From Alteromonas sp. KC3 (GTDB lineage: Bacteria > Pseudomonadota > Gammaproteobacteria > Enterobacterales > Alteromonadaceae): a stretch of 64,000 bases of DNA. Both the position numbers and the translations under genes were made by a program. Where the stretch lies: positions 992,001 to 1,056,000 of the forward strand of contig NZ_AP024235.1 in NCBI RefSeq assembly GCF_016756315.1, read 5' to 3'. The notes beneath the pieces are model-generated. The model was not told the DNA's origin. It made no database searches and saw only the letters and a list, made by a program, of their open reading frames with translations. Each line of letters starts with the position of its first letter. Within the stretch, counting starts at the first letter, position 1. Shown here in pieces: positions 51,564-60,063 of this stretch.

Positions 51564-51569
51564 TTAAAC

Positions 51570-51944
51570 TCAACTATTTTGATAGCTTGAGTAGGCCCCT
51601 TCACCCCACGCTATGAGCTTATCATTCTCAAATAAAAGCGGTGTGCATTCGTCTTGGGTTGTTAATCCGTCTGCTCTAACGTGTTGGGTTCTAAAGAACA
51701 TAACTTGAATAACGGTCGCGCCTTGTTGTTTCGCTTCCGTAATATCTGGCGTACCAAGCAGAGCGAGCACCTCTTCACGGGTGCTACCGAGTTTTAGCTT
51801 GGTAATTTGAACACGGTTGTATTCTTCACGGTCTTTCCAGTCCATATTTTCAGGTTTGTCTGGATAAAATGCGATGACCATAAAAACAAACACCGCATAC
51901 AATGCAATGCCAGCCAAAATTAAACGAATAACTTTGCTATTCAT
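51570..51944 (-). CDS. DUF3192 family membrane-anchored protein
   Basis: 124 residues: N-terminal helix (IRLILAGIALYAVFVFMVIAF, residues 6-26) and a small domain with the DUF3192 pattern. EDREEYNRVQITKLKLGSTREEV is the SmpA/OmlA-like helix-turn; then VMFFRTQHVRADGLTTQDECTPLLFEN and KLIAWGEGAYSSY. A second DUF3192 gene, a lipoprotein, lies at 57503-57868. Envelope role inferred; function unknown. Directly upstream of the HDOD-like gene. Confidence 0.82.
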   Translation of the reverse strand: MNSKVIRLILAGIALYAVFVFMVIAFYPDKPENMDWKDREEYNRVQITKLKLGSTREEVLALLGTPDITEAKQQGATVIQVMFFRTQHVRADGLTTQDECTPLLFENDKLIAWGEGAYSSYQNS

Positions 51945-52185
51945 AACCGTTACTTCTCGTGTTCTTAACGCTATGTAGAGGCGCGTTTTTAGCCCATATA
52001 GTCGTTAAAACCCTATGAGCGTATAAAAATATAAGATAACAAATACAGGCAGATCGTTACTGTAGGCACACGGCATAGCAAATTCGGTAACAATCTATCA
52101 GTTAGTGTAACCTAAATTTGTCTGTAAACATAAGTGCCAAACGTAAGCAAATGCGTCGTGTTATGCTAAAAATGTAAAAAATTGC

Positions 52186-53547
52186 TTATGCTTCTTTAAC
52201 CACGTAGCAGGGTTTGTAAGCAGAGCCTGGTAATTTCATTCGATGTTGAGCAACAAACGATTCAAGCAAAGTATCTACTTTCTGCATTAACATTGCATCA
52301 CCTGTAATCTCAAAAGGTCCGCGTTCTTTAATCTGTTTTATACCCTCTGCTTTAACGTTACCCGCGACTATACCCGAAAACACTTTTCGTAAATTTGCTG
52401 CTAAATCACTTTTACTTTGATCGTGGTTAAGTTGAAGTGCAGCCATACTTTCGTGTGTTGGCACAAAGGGCTGTTGAAAATCGGTTTCAATTTTGAGTGA
52501 CCAGTTGAAACTGAAAGCATCGCCCATAGCCCCCCTAAATTTTTTCACTTTTTCTAAACCTGTGCACAGTATTCGTGCTACTTCTTCAGGATCATCCACA
52601 ACAATTTGATACTTAGCCTGGGCTTCGCTACCTAGTGTTTCACCAATAAAAGTATCGATTGCCTCGAAGTAGCCTTCACTGCCAGCGGGGCCCGTCAGTA
52701 CTACTGGAAAGGGCTGTTGTGCGTTGCGCTCATTCATTAAAATTCCCAAAAGGTACAGTAGTTCCTCTGCCGTACCTACACCACCAGGAAATACGATAAT
52801 ACCGTGTCCCAAGCGAACAAATGCTTCAAGACGTTTTTCAATATCCGGCATGATGATAAGTTCGTTTACAATAGCATTAGGTGGCTCAGCTGCAATAATA
52901 CTTGGTTCTGATATGCCAATATAGCGACCTGATTTATGTCTTTGTTTGGCATGACCTATAGTGGCACCTTTCATTGGCCCTTTCATGGCACCAGGGCCGC
53001 AGCCGGTACAAATATGCATATCGCGCAAGCCCAGTTGGTAGCCCACTTCTTTTGTGTACTTATATTCAACCTGATTGATTGAATGGCCGCCCCAACATAC
53101 GATAGTATTTACTCCATCGTTGCCTTCAAGTGCCTGTGCGTGGCGTAACATGTCAAATACCATATCGGTAATTTCAGAACTGTCGGCTGGGTGAGCTTGA
53201 TGCAGAAACGCATATTTGTTGCCCATATAAAGCAAGTCACGAAGAACCGCAAACAAGTGTTCATGTACACCTCTGACCAACTTATCGTCAACGAAAGCAA
53301 CTTCTGGCGGGTTCACAAGTTCAATCTTAACGCCTCGCTCTCTTCGAATCAGTCTGATATCGAAATTTTCATATGGTGCAAACAGGGTTTCGTAATTGTC
53401 TTCATCAACACCACTGTTGAGTACCGCTAAACTACAATTCCTGAACATAGAGAAAAGTTCACTATTGGTCGTGTCTTGCAATTTAGCGACTTCAACTTGA
53501 GAGAGCTGGCTCATTGAGCCAACAGGGTTAAGCTGCACTTTTTTCAT
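52186..53547 (-). CDS. ppnN: Nucleotide 5'-monophosphate nucleosidase PpnN
   Basis: Cytoplasmic YgdH/PpnN, a (p)ppGpp-regulated enzyme that splits purine and pyrimidine nucleoside monophosphates to base and ribose-5-phosphate. 453 residues, complete, with LOG-family motifs VCWGGHSIN, CTGCGPGAMKGPMKGATIGH and the catalytic IVFPGGVGTAEELLYLLGI. Single gene between the GGDEF gene and a 241-bp gap. Confidence 0.97.
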   Translation of the reverse strand: MKKVQLNPVGSMSQLSQVEVAKLQDTTNSELFSMFRNCSLAVLNSGVDEDNYETLFAPYENFDIRLIRRERGVKIELVNPPEVAFVDDKLVRGVHEHLFAVLRDLLYMGNKYAFLHQAHPADSSEITDMVFDMLRHAQALEGNDGVNTIVCWGGHSINQVEYKYTKEVGYQLGLRDMHICTGCGPGAMKGPMKGATIGHAKQRHKSGRYIGISEPSIIAAEPPNAIVNELIIMPDIEKRLEAFVRLGHGIIVFPGGVGTAEELLYLLGILMNERNAQQPFPVVLTGPAGSEGYFEAIDTFIGETLGSEAQAKYQIVVDDPEEVARILCTGLEKVKKFRGAMGDAFSFNWSLKIETDFQQPFVPTHESMAALQLNHDQSKSDLAANLRKVFSGIVAGNVKAEGIKQIKERGPFEITGDAMLMQKVDTLLESFVAQHRMKLPGSAYKPCYVVKEA

Positions 53548-53558
53548 ACATCTGCGTC

Positions 53559-55103
53559 CTATTGCGCAGTACTTAAGTCCGTCACTACGCGATTACGGCC
53601 ATCTCGTTTGGCTTGATAGAGATACTCGTCTGCGCGCTCAAAAACGGATTCAGTACTGTCATTTGTATTGAAACACGTAGCGCCGAAAGAGGCGGTTATC
53701 TTGACTTTTTCCTGCTTAAACTTGAAAGGCATTGAAGCGAGTTTATTGCGTAACGCGTTGAGTTTATCTTCTACCATTTCAATGGTGGTATCTGGGAAGA
53801 GCATAACAAACTCTTCTCCGCCCCAGCGTGCAATAAACTCTGGGCGTTTTAAATGCTGTTTTAAAAATTTACTCACTACTTGAAGTGTTTTGTCACCAGC
53901 AGCATGACCAAATCTATCGTTAACTGACTTAAAGTGATCAATATCGACAACCGCAACCGCCAGGGGTTTACCGGATTCTTTATATTGCGCAAAGGCCTCA
54001 TCTAACTTCTCATTGTACGCTTGTCTATTTGGTAAACGTGTAAGTGAATCGGTGCGACTTTGCATTACTTGTTCAGCAAGTTTTTTCTTGTATACACTTG
54101 TTTGCTGTTGCAGCGTATTTATCTTTTCCTGCATAGAAGAAAGCAACGCCATCAAAGCCTCTTGGCCTTGTTCATCGTTGTTTTGTTGTTCACTAAGTGT
54201 GTTAACAAGGTTCTGCACACAAAATTGAGTTTGTTCTTTAAGCGTCTCTAACGAATCGCTTACTGAGACGGCTTCTTCAATACTATCTATATGAGACTTT
54301 AGTTGCTCATTACCCGCTTTGCGCTGTTCGAACTGGCTTTGGCTGCCCTTTATACTCTCACCAACTTCATCATTAATCTGACCCAGTGAGTTATGTAGGC
54401 TCTGAATTACTTTTCCGGTGAAACTGGCCTCTGACATAGCGTCCTGCACAATCATACGTAAAATAACAACGCAACTTTTCAGTAACTGATCTTCGTCCAT
54501 GCCTTGTTCTAGTCGCTGCTTGATATCCATAAGTTGTTTATCATTAGGCTTTTTTTGTGCATACGACGCTATCAATTGATTCAGTTCAACCAATATAGAG
54601 CGGTAGTGTGGGTTTTCATTTTGTGTAGAACTACTCGTTCCCGGGTCTGGCGTTATTTCTTTTTCAGAATGTTTTAGGCCGACAATTTTCTTGTTTAGTG
54701 CAATGCGGTGAAGTGCTATAGCCTTTGCGAAAAGTTTATAAATTCCAAAAATATCGTTATGTGGTTGATTTAACTTAATAAGCTCATTGGTGGTAAGAGT
54801 CTTTAGCTCTTCATCTTCAAAAACAATCTTCTGCAATTGCTTCATTGCGTCTTCAAGTGAAGAGAGCGTTTCGACACTGTATTTTCTAAGCGTTACTTCT
54901 TGATGTTGAAGCGCTTTATTTAGCTTATCAATACTAACTGCAGCAAGGCTGAAGTTAGGGGTGCCAGAAAGGTGGCCGCGCAACGTCCGAAGTTCGTCAT
55001 CAAGTTTGTCGGAGAAACCTTCATAAAACGCTGAGAGCCTCACAATAAATTGGCAAAGAAGCGCGTTATTTTGTTTTAGAGCCTGTAGTTGTTTTGCTTC
55101 CAT
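53559..55103 (-). CDS. Diguanylate cyclase (GGDEF) with coiled-coil N-terminus
   Basis: 514-residue cytoplasmic protein. The N-terminal about 340 residues are helical and coiled-coil (e.g. SMQEKINTLQQQTSVYKKKL just before the catalytic domain), with no membrane helices or known sensor fold. The GGDEF domain starts at DSLTRLPNRQAYNEKL and has the active loop ARWGGEEFVMLFPDT, so it should make c-di-GMP. The inhibitory I-site, normally RxxD five residues before GGEEF, reads KRPE, so product inhibition is probably weak or absent. Its stop is 12 bp from ppnN. Confidence 0.92.
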   Translation of the reverse strand: MEAKQLQALKQNNALLCQFIVRLSAFYEGFSDKLDDELRTLRGHLSGTPNFSLAAVSIDKLNKALQHQEVTLRKYSVETLSSLEDAMKQLQKIVFEDEELKTLTTNELIKLNQPHNDIFGIYKLFAKAIALHRIALNKKIVGLKHSEKEITPDPGTSSSTQNENPHYRSILVELNQLIASYAQKKPNDKQLMDIKQRLEQGMDEDQLLKSCVVILRMIVQDAMSEASFTGKVIQSLHNSLGQINDEVGESIKGSQSQFEQRKAGNEQLKSHIDSIEEAVSVSDSLETLKEQTQFCVQNLVNTLSEQQNNDEQGQEALMALLSSMQEKINTLQQQTSVYKKKLAEQVMQSRTDSLTRLPNRQAYNEKLDEAFAQYKESGKPLAVAVVDIDHFKSVNDRFGHAAGDKTLQVVSKFLKQHLKRPEFIARWGGEEFVMLFPDTTIEMVEDKLNALRNKLASMPFKFKQEKVKITASFGATCFNTNDSTESVFERADEYLYQAKRDGRNRVVTDLSTAQ

Positions 55104-55172
55104 TATTTTCGTCTTTATAATTTAGCTTAGCCTGAAACGAGTAACTAGTGCTGCAAGTTAACAACTCACAAG

Positions 55173-56030
55173 CTACTGGCGTGCTTGACGGTGATTCCCA
55201 TAAGGCGCTTCAAAATTAGAACGGAAAGGATTGATATCCAAACCGCCTCTTCGTGTATAACGTGCGCACACTGTTAACTTTTCTGGGGCACAGTGTTGCA
55301 TAATGTCATTATATATACGCTCAACACATTGTTCGTGGAACTCATTATGTTGGCGAAAACTAATCAAGTATTTCAGTAAACCTTCTCGATTAATTTTATT
55401 GCCTTCATATCTTATTTGAATACTAGCCCAATCTGGCTGACTTGTGATCAAACAATTTGATTTAAGTAGATGAGATACAAGCGTTTCACTAACAATCTCA
55501 GTTGAAGGTGATAACGATAAATACTGTGTATTGGGCGAATAGTCAGTAATTTCTATATCCAAATCATCCAACAGTTCTCCTGCAAACTCCCTAAACTCCA
55601 GTTGCCCAAATGCACTAGGCAAAGTGAGTGTTACTTCCACGGGTTCGCCGGCGCAAGCAGAAAGGTCTTTGGTTAACGTCGCTTTTACGTCATCTGCAGA
55701 GTTAAATTTAGTTTGATTGAAACTGTTTAAGTACAGTTTAAATGATTTAGACTCTATTAGGTTTTCAGACGAAATCGGAACATTACACTCAAGGATAGCA
55801 ACATGAGGCTTACCCTTCGCGTTTAGCCAAGAAAGCTCATAGCCAGTCCAAGTGTCAACACCAGTGAAAGGTAGCGATTCACCAAGGCTTAATGTATCGC
55901 GACTTAAGCTTCTTGGTACGCCTTGTAGCAAGCCGGGGTTGTACTCGTATTCGTACTCAACTTGTTTTCCTAACGAAAGATCATCAGGTGCTTGAATTGA
56001 AATTTTCTCGAATGTGTTATCCGTTGACAT
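55173..56030 (-). CDS. queF: NADPH-dependent 7-cyano-7-deazaguanine reductase QueF
   Basis: Queuosine pathway enzyme that reduces preQ0 to preQ1. 285 residues, the two-domain long (YqcD) form, with motif [17 protein letters not shown] and catalytic Cys in [26 protein letters not shown] 56030 gives the family N-terminus; the frame is open to 56186. Divergent from syd, as in E. coli. Confidence 0.97.
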   Translation of the reverse strand: MSTDNTFEKISIQAPDDLSLGKQVEYEYEYNPGLLQGVPRSLSRDTLSLGESLPFTGVDTWTGYELSWLNAKGKPHVAILECNVPISSENLIESKSFKLYLNSFNQTKFNSADDVKATLTKDLSACAGEPVEVTLTLPSAFGQLEFREFAGELLDDLDIEITDYSPNTQYLSLSPSTEIVSETLVSHLLKSNCLITSQPDWASIQIRYEGNKINREGLLKYLISFRQHNEFHEQCVERIYNDIMQHCAPEKLTVCARYTRRGGLDINPFRSNFEAPYGNHRQARQ

Positions 56031-56339
56031 ACTAACCTTTATAAACATCATTGGTATGGGCTTCACGTTTTGCAAAACCAAAGCTACCAAAACGAAACTG
56101 ATATTGAAGAACGTACTACGTACTATAGGTATAGTGTACCCCAAAATAGTAAGAGCGTGTTGACCTTTGCGGTACACGGTTCGCATATTTCATGCGAGTT
56201 TCAGGCAATAAACAAGGTACGTGGTTTGGTTATTCCAAATAAGCGCCTAGTGAAGTAGTATGACGCTCGCTTGGGTAAACCTTGCAAGCAGCTGCAAAAA
56301 CGTAGCACAAAGGTCAGCGCGTTCTATGGTAACTTCACA

Positions 56340-56912
56340 ATGACACTAACTATAACTGAACAATTAGATAATTTTGTATCATCTTATGTCGAGCTCGGTG
56401 AGCCGGACAAACTTGTTATACCTTACGATGAAGAGTGGCCTTCAGAATGTTACGTTGAAAATGAGCCTGGTATGGCGAGTAATCAAGGCAATAGCAAAGA
56501 AAGAGGCATGGTTGCATGGAGGCCAGTGCGTCAAACTGAGACACTTTCTTTTAGCAATGTTGAAGACGCAATGTCGCTTACTCTCGACCCGCAATACTGT
56601 GTGTTTTTCACTCGCTACTTTAGTGACAGTTTAAAAGCAACCGCTCCACAAGGTGAATGCGAACTTCTTCAAGTGTGGAATAAAGACGATTTTGTGCGAC
56701 TGCAGCAAAACCTCATCGGTCATTTATTGATGAAGCAACGTCTTAATCAAGCGCCAACTTTGTTTTTCGGATTAACAGACGAAGAAGATTTCATTTTGAC
56801 AGTTGTTAATGAGACGGGGGAAGTTGCTCTTGAACAGGTTGGTAAACCTGCACAAAAGATTCTTGCGCCGTCACTTGCTCATTTTATCGCTGACTTGAGC
56901 CCGAGGCTCTAA
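56340..56912 (+). CDS. syd: SecY-interacting protein Syd
   Basis: Soluble protein that binds SecY at the cytoplasmic membrane face. 190 residues; E. coli Syd is about 180. Conserved blocks: PYDEEWPSECYVE, GMVAWRPVRQT, YCVFFTRYFSDSL, LLQVWNKDDFVRLQQNLIGHLLMKQRL, and FFGLTDEEDFILTVVNETGEV. ATG 56340 is chosen; the frame extends to 56271. Its place between queF and the csrB-like RNA gene reproduces E. coli order. Confidence 0.95.
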   Translation: MTLTITEQLDNFVSSYVELGEPDKLVIPYDEEWPSECYVENEPGMASNQGNSKERGMVAWRPVRQTETLSFSNVEDAMSLTLDPQYCVFFTRYFSDSLKATAPQGECELLQVWNKDDFVRLQQNLIGHLLMKQRLNQAPTLFFGLTDEEDFILTVVNETGEVALEQVGKPAQKILAPSLAHFIADLSPRL

Positions 56913-56922
56913 ACAGCAGAAA

Positions 56923-57216
56923 TTATTTTGGTTTGTTAAGCAATGCTGAAAGGGATTGCTTCAACGCTGCCACTTCTTGTTCCAGAATTATCACGCGCCT
57001 TTCTAACGCCGACTCGTGCGTTTCTTTATTCTTAGTCGGGACGTGCTGTGAACCTAGTTCACTTTCCTTCGACGCATTAAAGCGTTTAATCGCATCAATA
57101 GCATCTGTAACAGAAGCCTTAAAGGGGGCTTTCGAGCGAAGCATTCCTACTGAAGGCGTTTTACCCTCACTATGCATTTTTTGGCAGATGATAATAAGCT
57201 GTTGAATGTTGTCCAT
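56923..57216 (-). CDS. Small protein with possible N-terminal HTH and C-terminal coiled coil
   Basis: 97 residues from ATG 57216. The N-terminal half (IQQLIIICQKMHSEGKTPSVGMLRSK, then SVTDAIDAIKRFN) looks like a winged or KfrA-like helix-turn-helix with the GKTPSVGMLR turn. The C-terminal half is a leucine-rich coiled coil (LERRVIILEQEVAALKQSL). I do not recognise a named family. Convergent with syd, with 10 bp between the stops. A DNA-binding role is inference. Confidence 0.6.
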   Translation of the reverse strand: MDNIQQLIIICQKMHSEGKTPSVGMLRSKAPFKASVTDAIDAIKRFNASKESELGSQHVPTKNKETHESALERRVIILEQEVAALKQSLSALLNKPK

Positions 57217-57502
57217 AAAATTCGCAATGAAAAGTACGTAATGACTAGTGTAAACGGGTATTGCGGTCAATTTAACTAAAATTTTGTCATATTCACCAAT
57301 TTTCTTGACGAAATATGTGTTGCTTATTTGAATAATTTAATTAAATCAATGTGTTATATTTTGGCGCCATTCTTGATTGTATCTGGTTACGAATCTAACT
57401 CAAAAGAACGCATTAAAAGCTCGATAATCAGTAGTATTCAGTTACCGTTCATTCGAGCTTCAGTAAATTTAAAAAAGTAAAATGTTTCAACAAGGAAAAC
57501 AC

Positions 57503-57868
57503 ATGAAAACGCTTCTTATTTCAGCTGCTTTGGCTTCTTCAGTACTTATTTCTGGTTGTGTGGTATCTGTCGGTGGTGGTTCAGACAGCCACTATGGTGC
57601 AGATTGGGAAGATAGAGAGTTCAATAACCGCAAACATATTGCTAATTTGGAGACAGGCACAGCATATGAAAGTGTTTTACGCAAAATGGGTGTAGCTGAC
57701 TTTAACGAATTATTTGAAAAGCAAGATGGTACATACCGCGTGCTTTATTATCGTACCCAAAAAACAATGGGCGATGGCATTACAACCAAAGATGAGTGCA
57801 CACCGCTGGTCTTCAAAAATGGTAGTCTGATTGGTTGGGGAGATAGTGCATACAGTCTCATGCACTAA
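57503..57868 (+). CDS. DUF3192 family lipoprotein
   Basis: 121-residue lipoprotein: MKTLLISAALASSVLISGC with the lipobox, a Gly/Ser spacer, then the DUF3192 domain (DREFNNRKHIANLETGTAYESVL, YRVLYYRTQKTMGDGITTKDECTPLVFKN, LIGWGDSAYSL). It is clearly paralogous to the protein at 51570-51944, sharing the T-K/Q-D-E-C-T-P-L-x-F block. ATG 57503 is preceded by AAGGA and is preferred over 57482. Function unknown; the SmpA/BamE-like fold suggests outer-membrane location. Confidence 0.85.
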   Translation: MKTLLISAALASSVLISGCVVSVGGGSDSHYGADWEDREFNNRKHIANLETGTAYESVLRKMGVADFNELFEKQDGTYRVLYYRTQKTMGDGITTKDECTPLVFKNGSLIGWGDSAYSLMH

Positions 57869-58180
57869 TACCGATTAATGATATTGGCCTTTGAGAGAAC
57901 GCCCTATTGCTTGTTCTAGGGCCTTTAGCGAAAAGGTCAATATCTCATTCTAGTCTTATTTCTTCCTTTTTTTTCTTTCCTTTCTAGCTTTGGTTCCTCG
58001 TAGTTGTTATTGGTTTTAACAAAAAGTTAACATTTGTTGTTTTTTAGCGTAGGCTAAAGTTTAATCAAGGGCGCTGTTTGTTTGTGTGTACTAAACTCAT
58101 CGCCTAATAAGTAAGTAAAAATGGTGTGTCGTATCATTTTGCTCAACCTATAATGCTTGCCGGACAGTGAGGAACTCTTC
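57869..58180. other. Intergenic region with nested stem-loop (57880-57944)
   Basis: 312 bp without a supported gene. The outer stem GATATTGGCCTTT (57880-57892) pairs with AAAGGTCAATATC (57932-57944). Inside it GCCCTA (57901-57906) pairs with TAGGGC (57917-57922). A pyrimidine-rich run with eight T residues follows at about 57967. This may be the terminator of the DUF3192 gene or a small structured RNA. The remainder probably holds the GNAT promoter. Confidence 0.5.
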
Positions 58181-58843
58181 ATGACAACAAACGCTTCTAC
58201 AAATGCAATAGCGCCAATTCATGAGAGCGTTAAAGCGGTCTATCTGTGTGTGGATGATCTGAAAGTCGCGGCATCGATTTTGTATAATGCCTATGTTGAT
58301 GACCCACTTTTTGTCGAGATCTTTCAAGCAGAAAAAGAAGGGTACGAAAGTCGACTTCGCTCAGCTATTCGCGAAGAATTAAATGCCTTTTGGGTAGCAG
58401 AACAACCCATGATTGGATTATTTGATGATGACCGTTTAATAGCCTTGGCGTGCCTTACCTCACCCGATGCTGCTTTTGGCTCTGGCCGTTACTGGCATTG
58501 GCGTCTAAGAATGCTATTAACTGCCGGTTTGTTTGGTACTAAGCAAATGCTTCAAAAAGAAGAAAAAGTGCGCGCATTGGTACCAGCAGACAACTTTCAC
58601 ATGCTGAGCTTTATTGCGGTCCACCCAGATTATCAAGATCATGGTTTAGGTCATATTTTGCTTGGCGCAATCGACAGCGTTGTTGACGAAGATAATAAGA
58701 GTGAGGGGGTGGCGGTCTTTGTCACAGTACCTAAGCATCGCTCTTTCTTTGGTGACGATAATTACAGCGTAGTGGGAAATCTGACGCTTTCTCATGTTAA
58801 TGGTGAAGTCATGTTTAGAGCGCAAAGAAAGTCATCTCATTAA
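58181..58843 (+). CDS. GNAT-family N-acetyltransferase
   Basis: 220 residues. Acetyl-CoA binding core FIAVHPDYQDHGLGHILLGAI (Q/RxxGxG/A form QDHGLG), followed by VAVFVTVPKHRSFFGDDNYSVVG, the usual GNAT strands. An N-terminal extension precedes YLCVDDLKVAASILYNAYVDDPL. ATG 58181 has GAGGAA upstream. Substrate unknown. It lies directly upstream of the csrB-like RNA gene with a hairpin between. Confidence 0.85.
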   Translation: MTTNASTNAIAPIHESVKAVYLCVDDLKVAASILYNAYVDDPLFVEIFQAEKEGYESRLRSAIREELNAFWVAEQPMIGLFDDDRLIALACLTSPDAAFGSGRYWHWRLRMLLTAGLFGTKQMLQKEEKVRALVPADNFHMLSFIAVHPDYQDHGLGHILLGAIDSVVDEDNKSEGVAVFVTVPKHRSFFGDDNYSVVGNLTLSHVNGEVMFRAQRKSSH

Positions 58844-58877
58844 CAGAATTTTCGTTCGCTTTTTGTACTTTCGGTCT

Positions 58878-58914
58878 CAGAAAAGTATGTTGGTGAGCGA
58901 CCAACACTTTTCTG
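58878..58914 (+). terminator. Hairpin downstream of the GNAT gene
   Basis: CAGAAAAG + TGTTGGT (58878-58894, with a 2-nt bulge) pairs with ACCAACA + CTTTTCTG (58900-58914); loop GAGCG. No good T tract follows, so its terminator role is tentative. Confidence 0.45.
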
Positions 58915-58948
58915 TATTCATCCCTTTCTCCCTAACGTCCCATTCGTT

Positions 58949-58966
58949 TGTAAGACATTTCCTACA
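58949..58966 (+). promoter_or_regulatory. GacA/UvrY-type upstream activating palindrome
   Basis: TGTAAG-ACATTT-CCTACA matches the GacA/UvrY consensus TGTAAG-N6-CTTACA with one mismatch. Its centre is about 178 bp upstream of the likely csrB-like start, a distance similar to the distal sites known for rsmZ/rsmY and csrB. Confidence 0.65.
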
Positions 58967-59123
58967 AAATATGTGAGTGATCTTACCTTTTTTTTGAAGT
59001 TTAAAATTATACTAAAGTATAAAGTGTTTGATTTTTATCGTTTTTTTATTCATTAGCCGAAAGTAGAAGAAAATAGTTCATTAAAATCGTGTAATTCCAT
59101 ATGGCGGTAATAATTAGAAGGGA

Positions 59124-59129
59124 TACTAT
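59124..59129 (+). promoter_or_regulatory. Candidate -10 element of the csrB-like RNA gene
   Basis: TACTAT is seven bases before G59136, where the RNA resembles the 5' end of E. coli CsrB. No good -35 is visible, consistent with an activator-dependent promoter. Confidence 0.45.
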
Positions 59130-59135
59130 GAACAT

Positions 59136-59691
59136 GTCACAGGGAATCACGACGAGTCAGGAAGATTTAACAGGGACGACCTAGGACAACTTAAGGATGA
59201 GAATCTCACAAGGCGGTGGGTACAGGAAAAGGAAACACAGCGAGGATGCTGTAATTACACGGATTTATGGACTGTAAGGGACTTAACGGATTAATTGAGT
59301 GACGGGATGTCACGACAGGATGTAGCAGGAAGCCAGAGTTCAGGACGAATTTGCACGGACGAGCAAACCAAGGAAGACATGAGGACACGCCAAGGATTGG
59401 TAAGACTGTAGCAGGAAGTACAGTGAAAAATGGAGCAACGGAAAGGACTGTCAGCGGAGTCTGACATAGGACAGCCCTAGGATGGGGAACGCTGTATGAA
59501 GGATGTACAGTAAGTCATGGAGAAATGGAAAGGGACCTACGCAAGGACGGGTAGCTCGCACAGGATGTCGCGAGATTAGAAGGAAAGGGGCGTATACGGA
59601 TTTTAATCGGGAAGATTTTAGTTGCAAGGGATCGCAGAGAGGGAAACTCAAAATTCCAAGAAAAAGGGGAACCGTTTGGTTCCCCTTTTTT
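59136..59691 (+). ncRNA. csrB: CsrB-family CsrA-sequestering RNA
   Basis: A 556-nt untranslated region with about 40 GGA triplets on the plus strand, many as AGGA or CAGGATG. At least six hairpins with different but complementary stems put GGA in the loop: 59237-59252 (ACAGC/GCTGT), 59299-59313 (GTGAC/GTCAC), 59406-59423 (CTGTA/TACAG), 59449-59466 (TGTCAG/CTGACA), 59492-59510 (CTGTA/TACAG) and 59555-59574 (CTCGC/GCGAG). The 5' end GTCACAGGGAATCA resembles E. coli CsrB GTCGACAGGGAGTCA. It lies between syd and yqcC as in E. coli, but with extra genes. A GacA/UvrY box upstream and an intrinsic terminator complete the unit. It should titrate CsrA. 5' end approximate. Confidence 0.93.
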
Positions 59692-59692
59692 A
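59661..59692 (+). terminator. Intrinsic terminator of the csrB-like RNA
   Basis: 13-bp stem AAAAAGGGGAACC (59661-59673) / GGTTCCCCTTTTT (59678-59690) with loop GTTT and a T run. Confidence 0.95.
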
Positions 59693-59759
59693 CCTATTTG
59701 TGGGCGAATAGTACGTACAGTCTGCGCACAATGATCTCATAGTACGTCACGCATTCTGC

Positions 59760-60062
59760 TTAAACACGATGCGGTGGGACTTCAGTGCGCACAATGCGTA
59801 ATCCAACCAACTCTACTTGTCCACTGTATCTATCCTCTCCATTACTGGAAAATTCGAAATTAAATGAACTATGCCAATCAGGTTTTCCATATTTAAACGA
59901 AAAGCGGGTTTTGGCGCGCGCGACGCTTAGCAGCTGAAGCTGATGTGTATTGCAATAGTGTGTTAAGTATTTATACGTGGCCTCTGAAATTGCGCGAATT
60001 CGCCAAAATTGATAAGCCGCAAATGCAATAACCAGCCAAACTACAAGTTCTAATAGCGTCAT
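59760..60062 (-). CDS. DUF3301 family membrane protein
   Basis: 100 residues: N-terminal helix (LLELVVWLVIAFAAYQFW, residues 3-20), then a soluble domain with HQLQLLSVARAKTRFSFKYG and a C-terminal YSGQVELVGLRIVRTEVPPHRV. Matches the DUF3301 family found next to DUF3549 and yqcC in Alteromonadales and Vibrionales. ATG 60062, one base after the DUF3549 stop; the frame extends to 60083. Function unknown. Confidence 0.82.
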   Translation of the reverse strand: MTLLELVVWLVIAFAAYQFWRIRAISEATYKYLTHYCNTHQLQLLSVARAKTRFSFKYGKPDWHSSFNFEFSSNGEDRYSGQVELVGLRIVRTEVPPHRV

Positions 60063-60063
60063 G

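Noticed and set aside
59395..59402. ATTGGTAA copy inside the csrB-like RNA gene
   Set aside because: A single copy of the alginate-promoter motif far from any polysaccharide gene, expected by chance in 64 kb.
59206..59742. Short open frames on both strands inside the GGA-rich region
   Set aside because: They lack ribosome sites and protein-like composition, and the region is better explained by a structured CsrB-like RNA.
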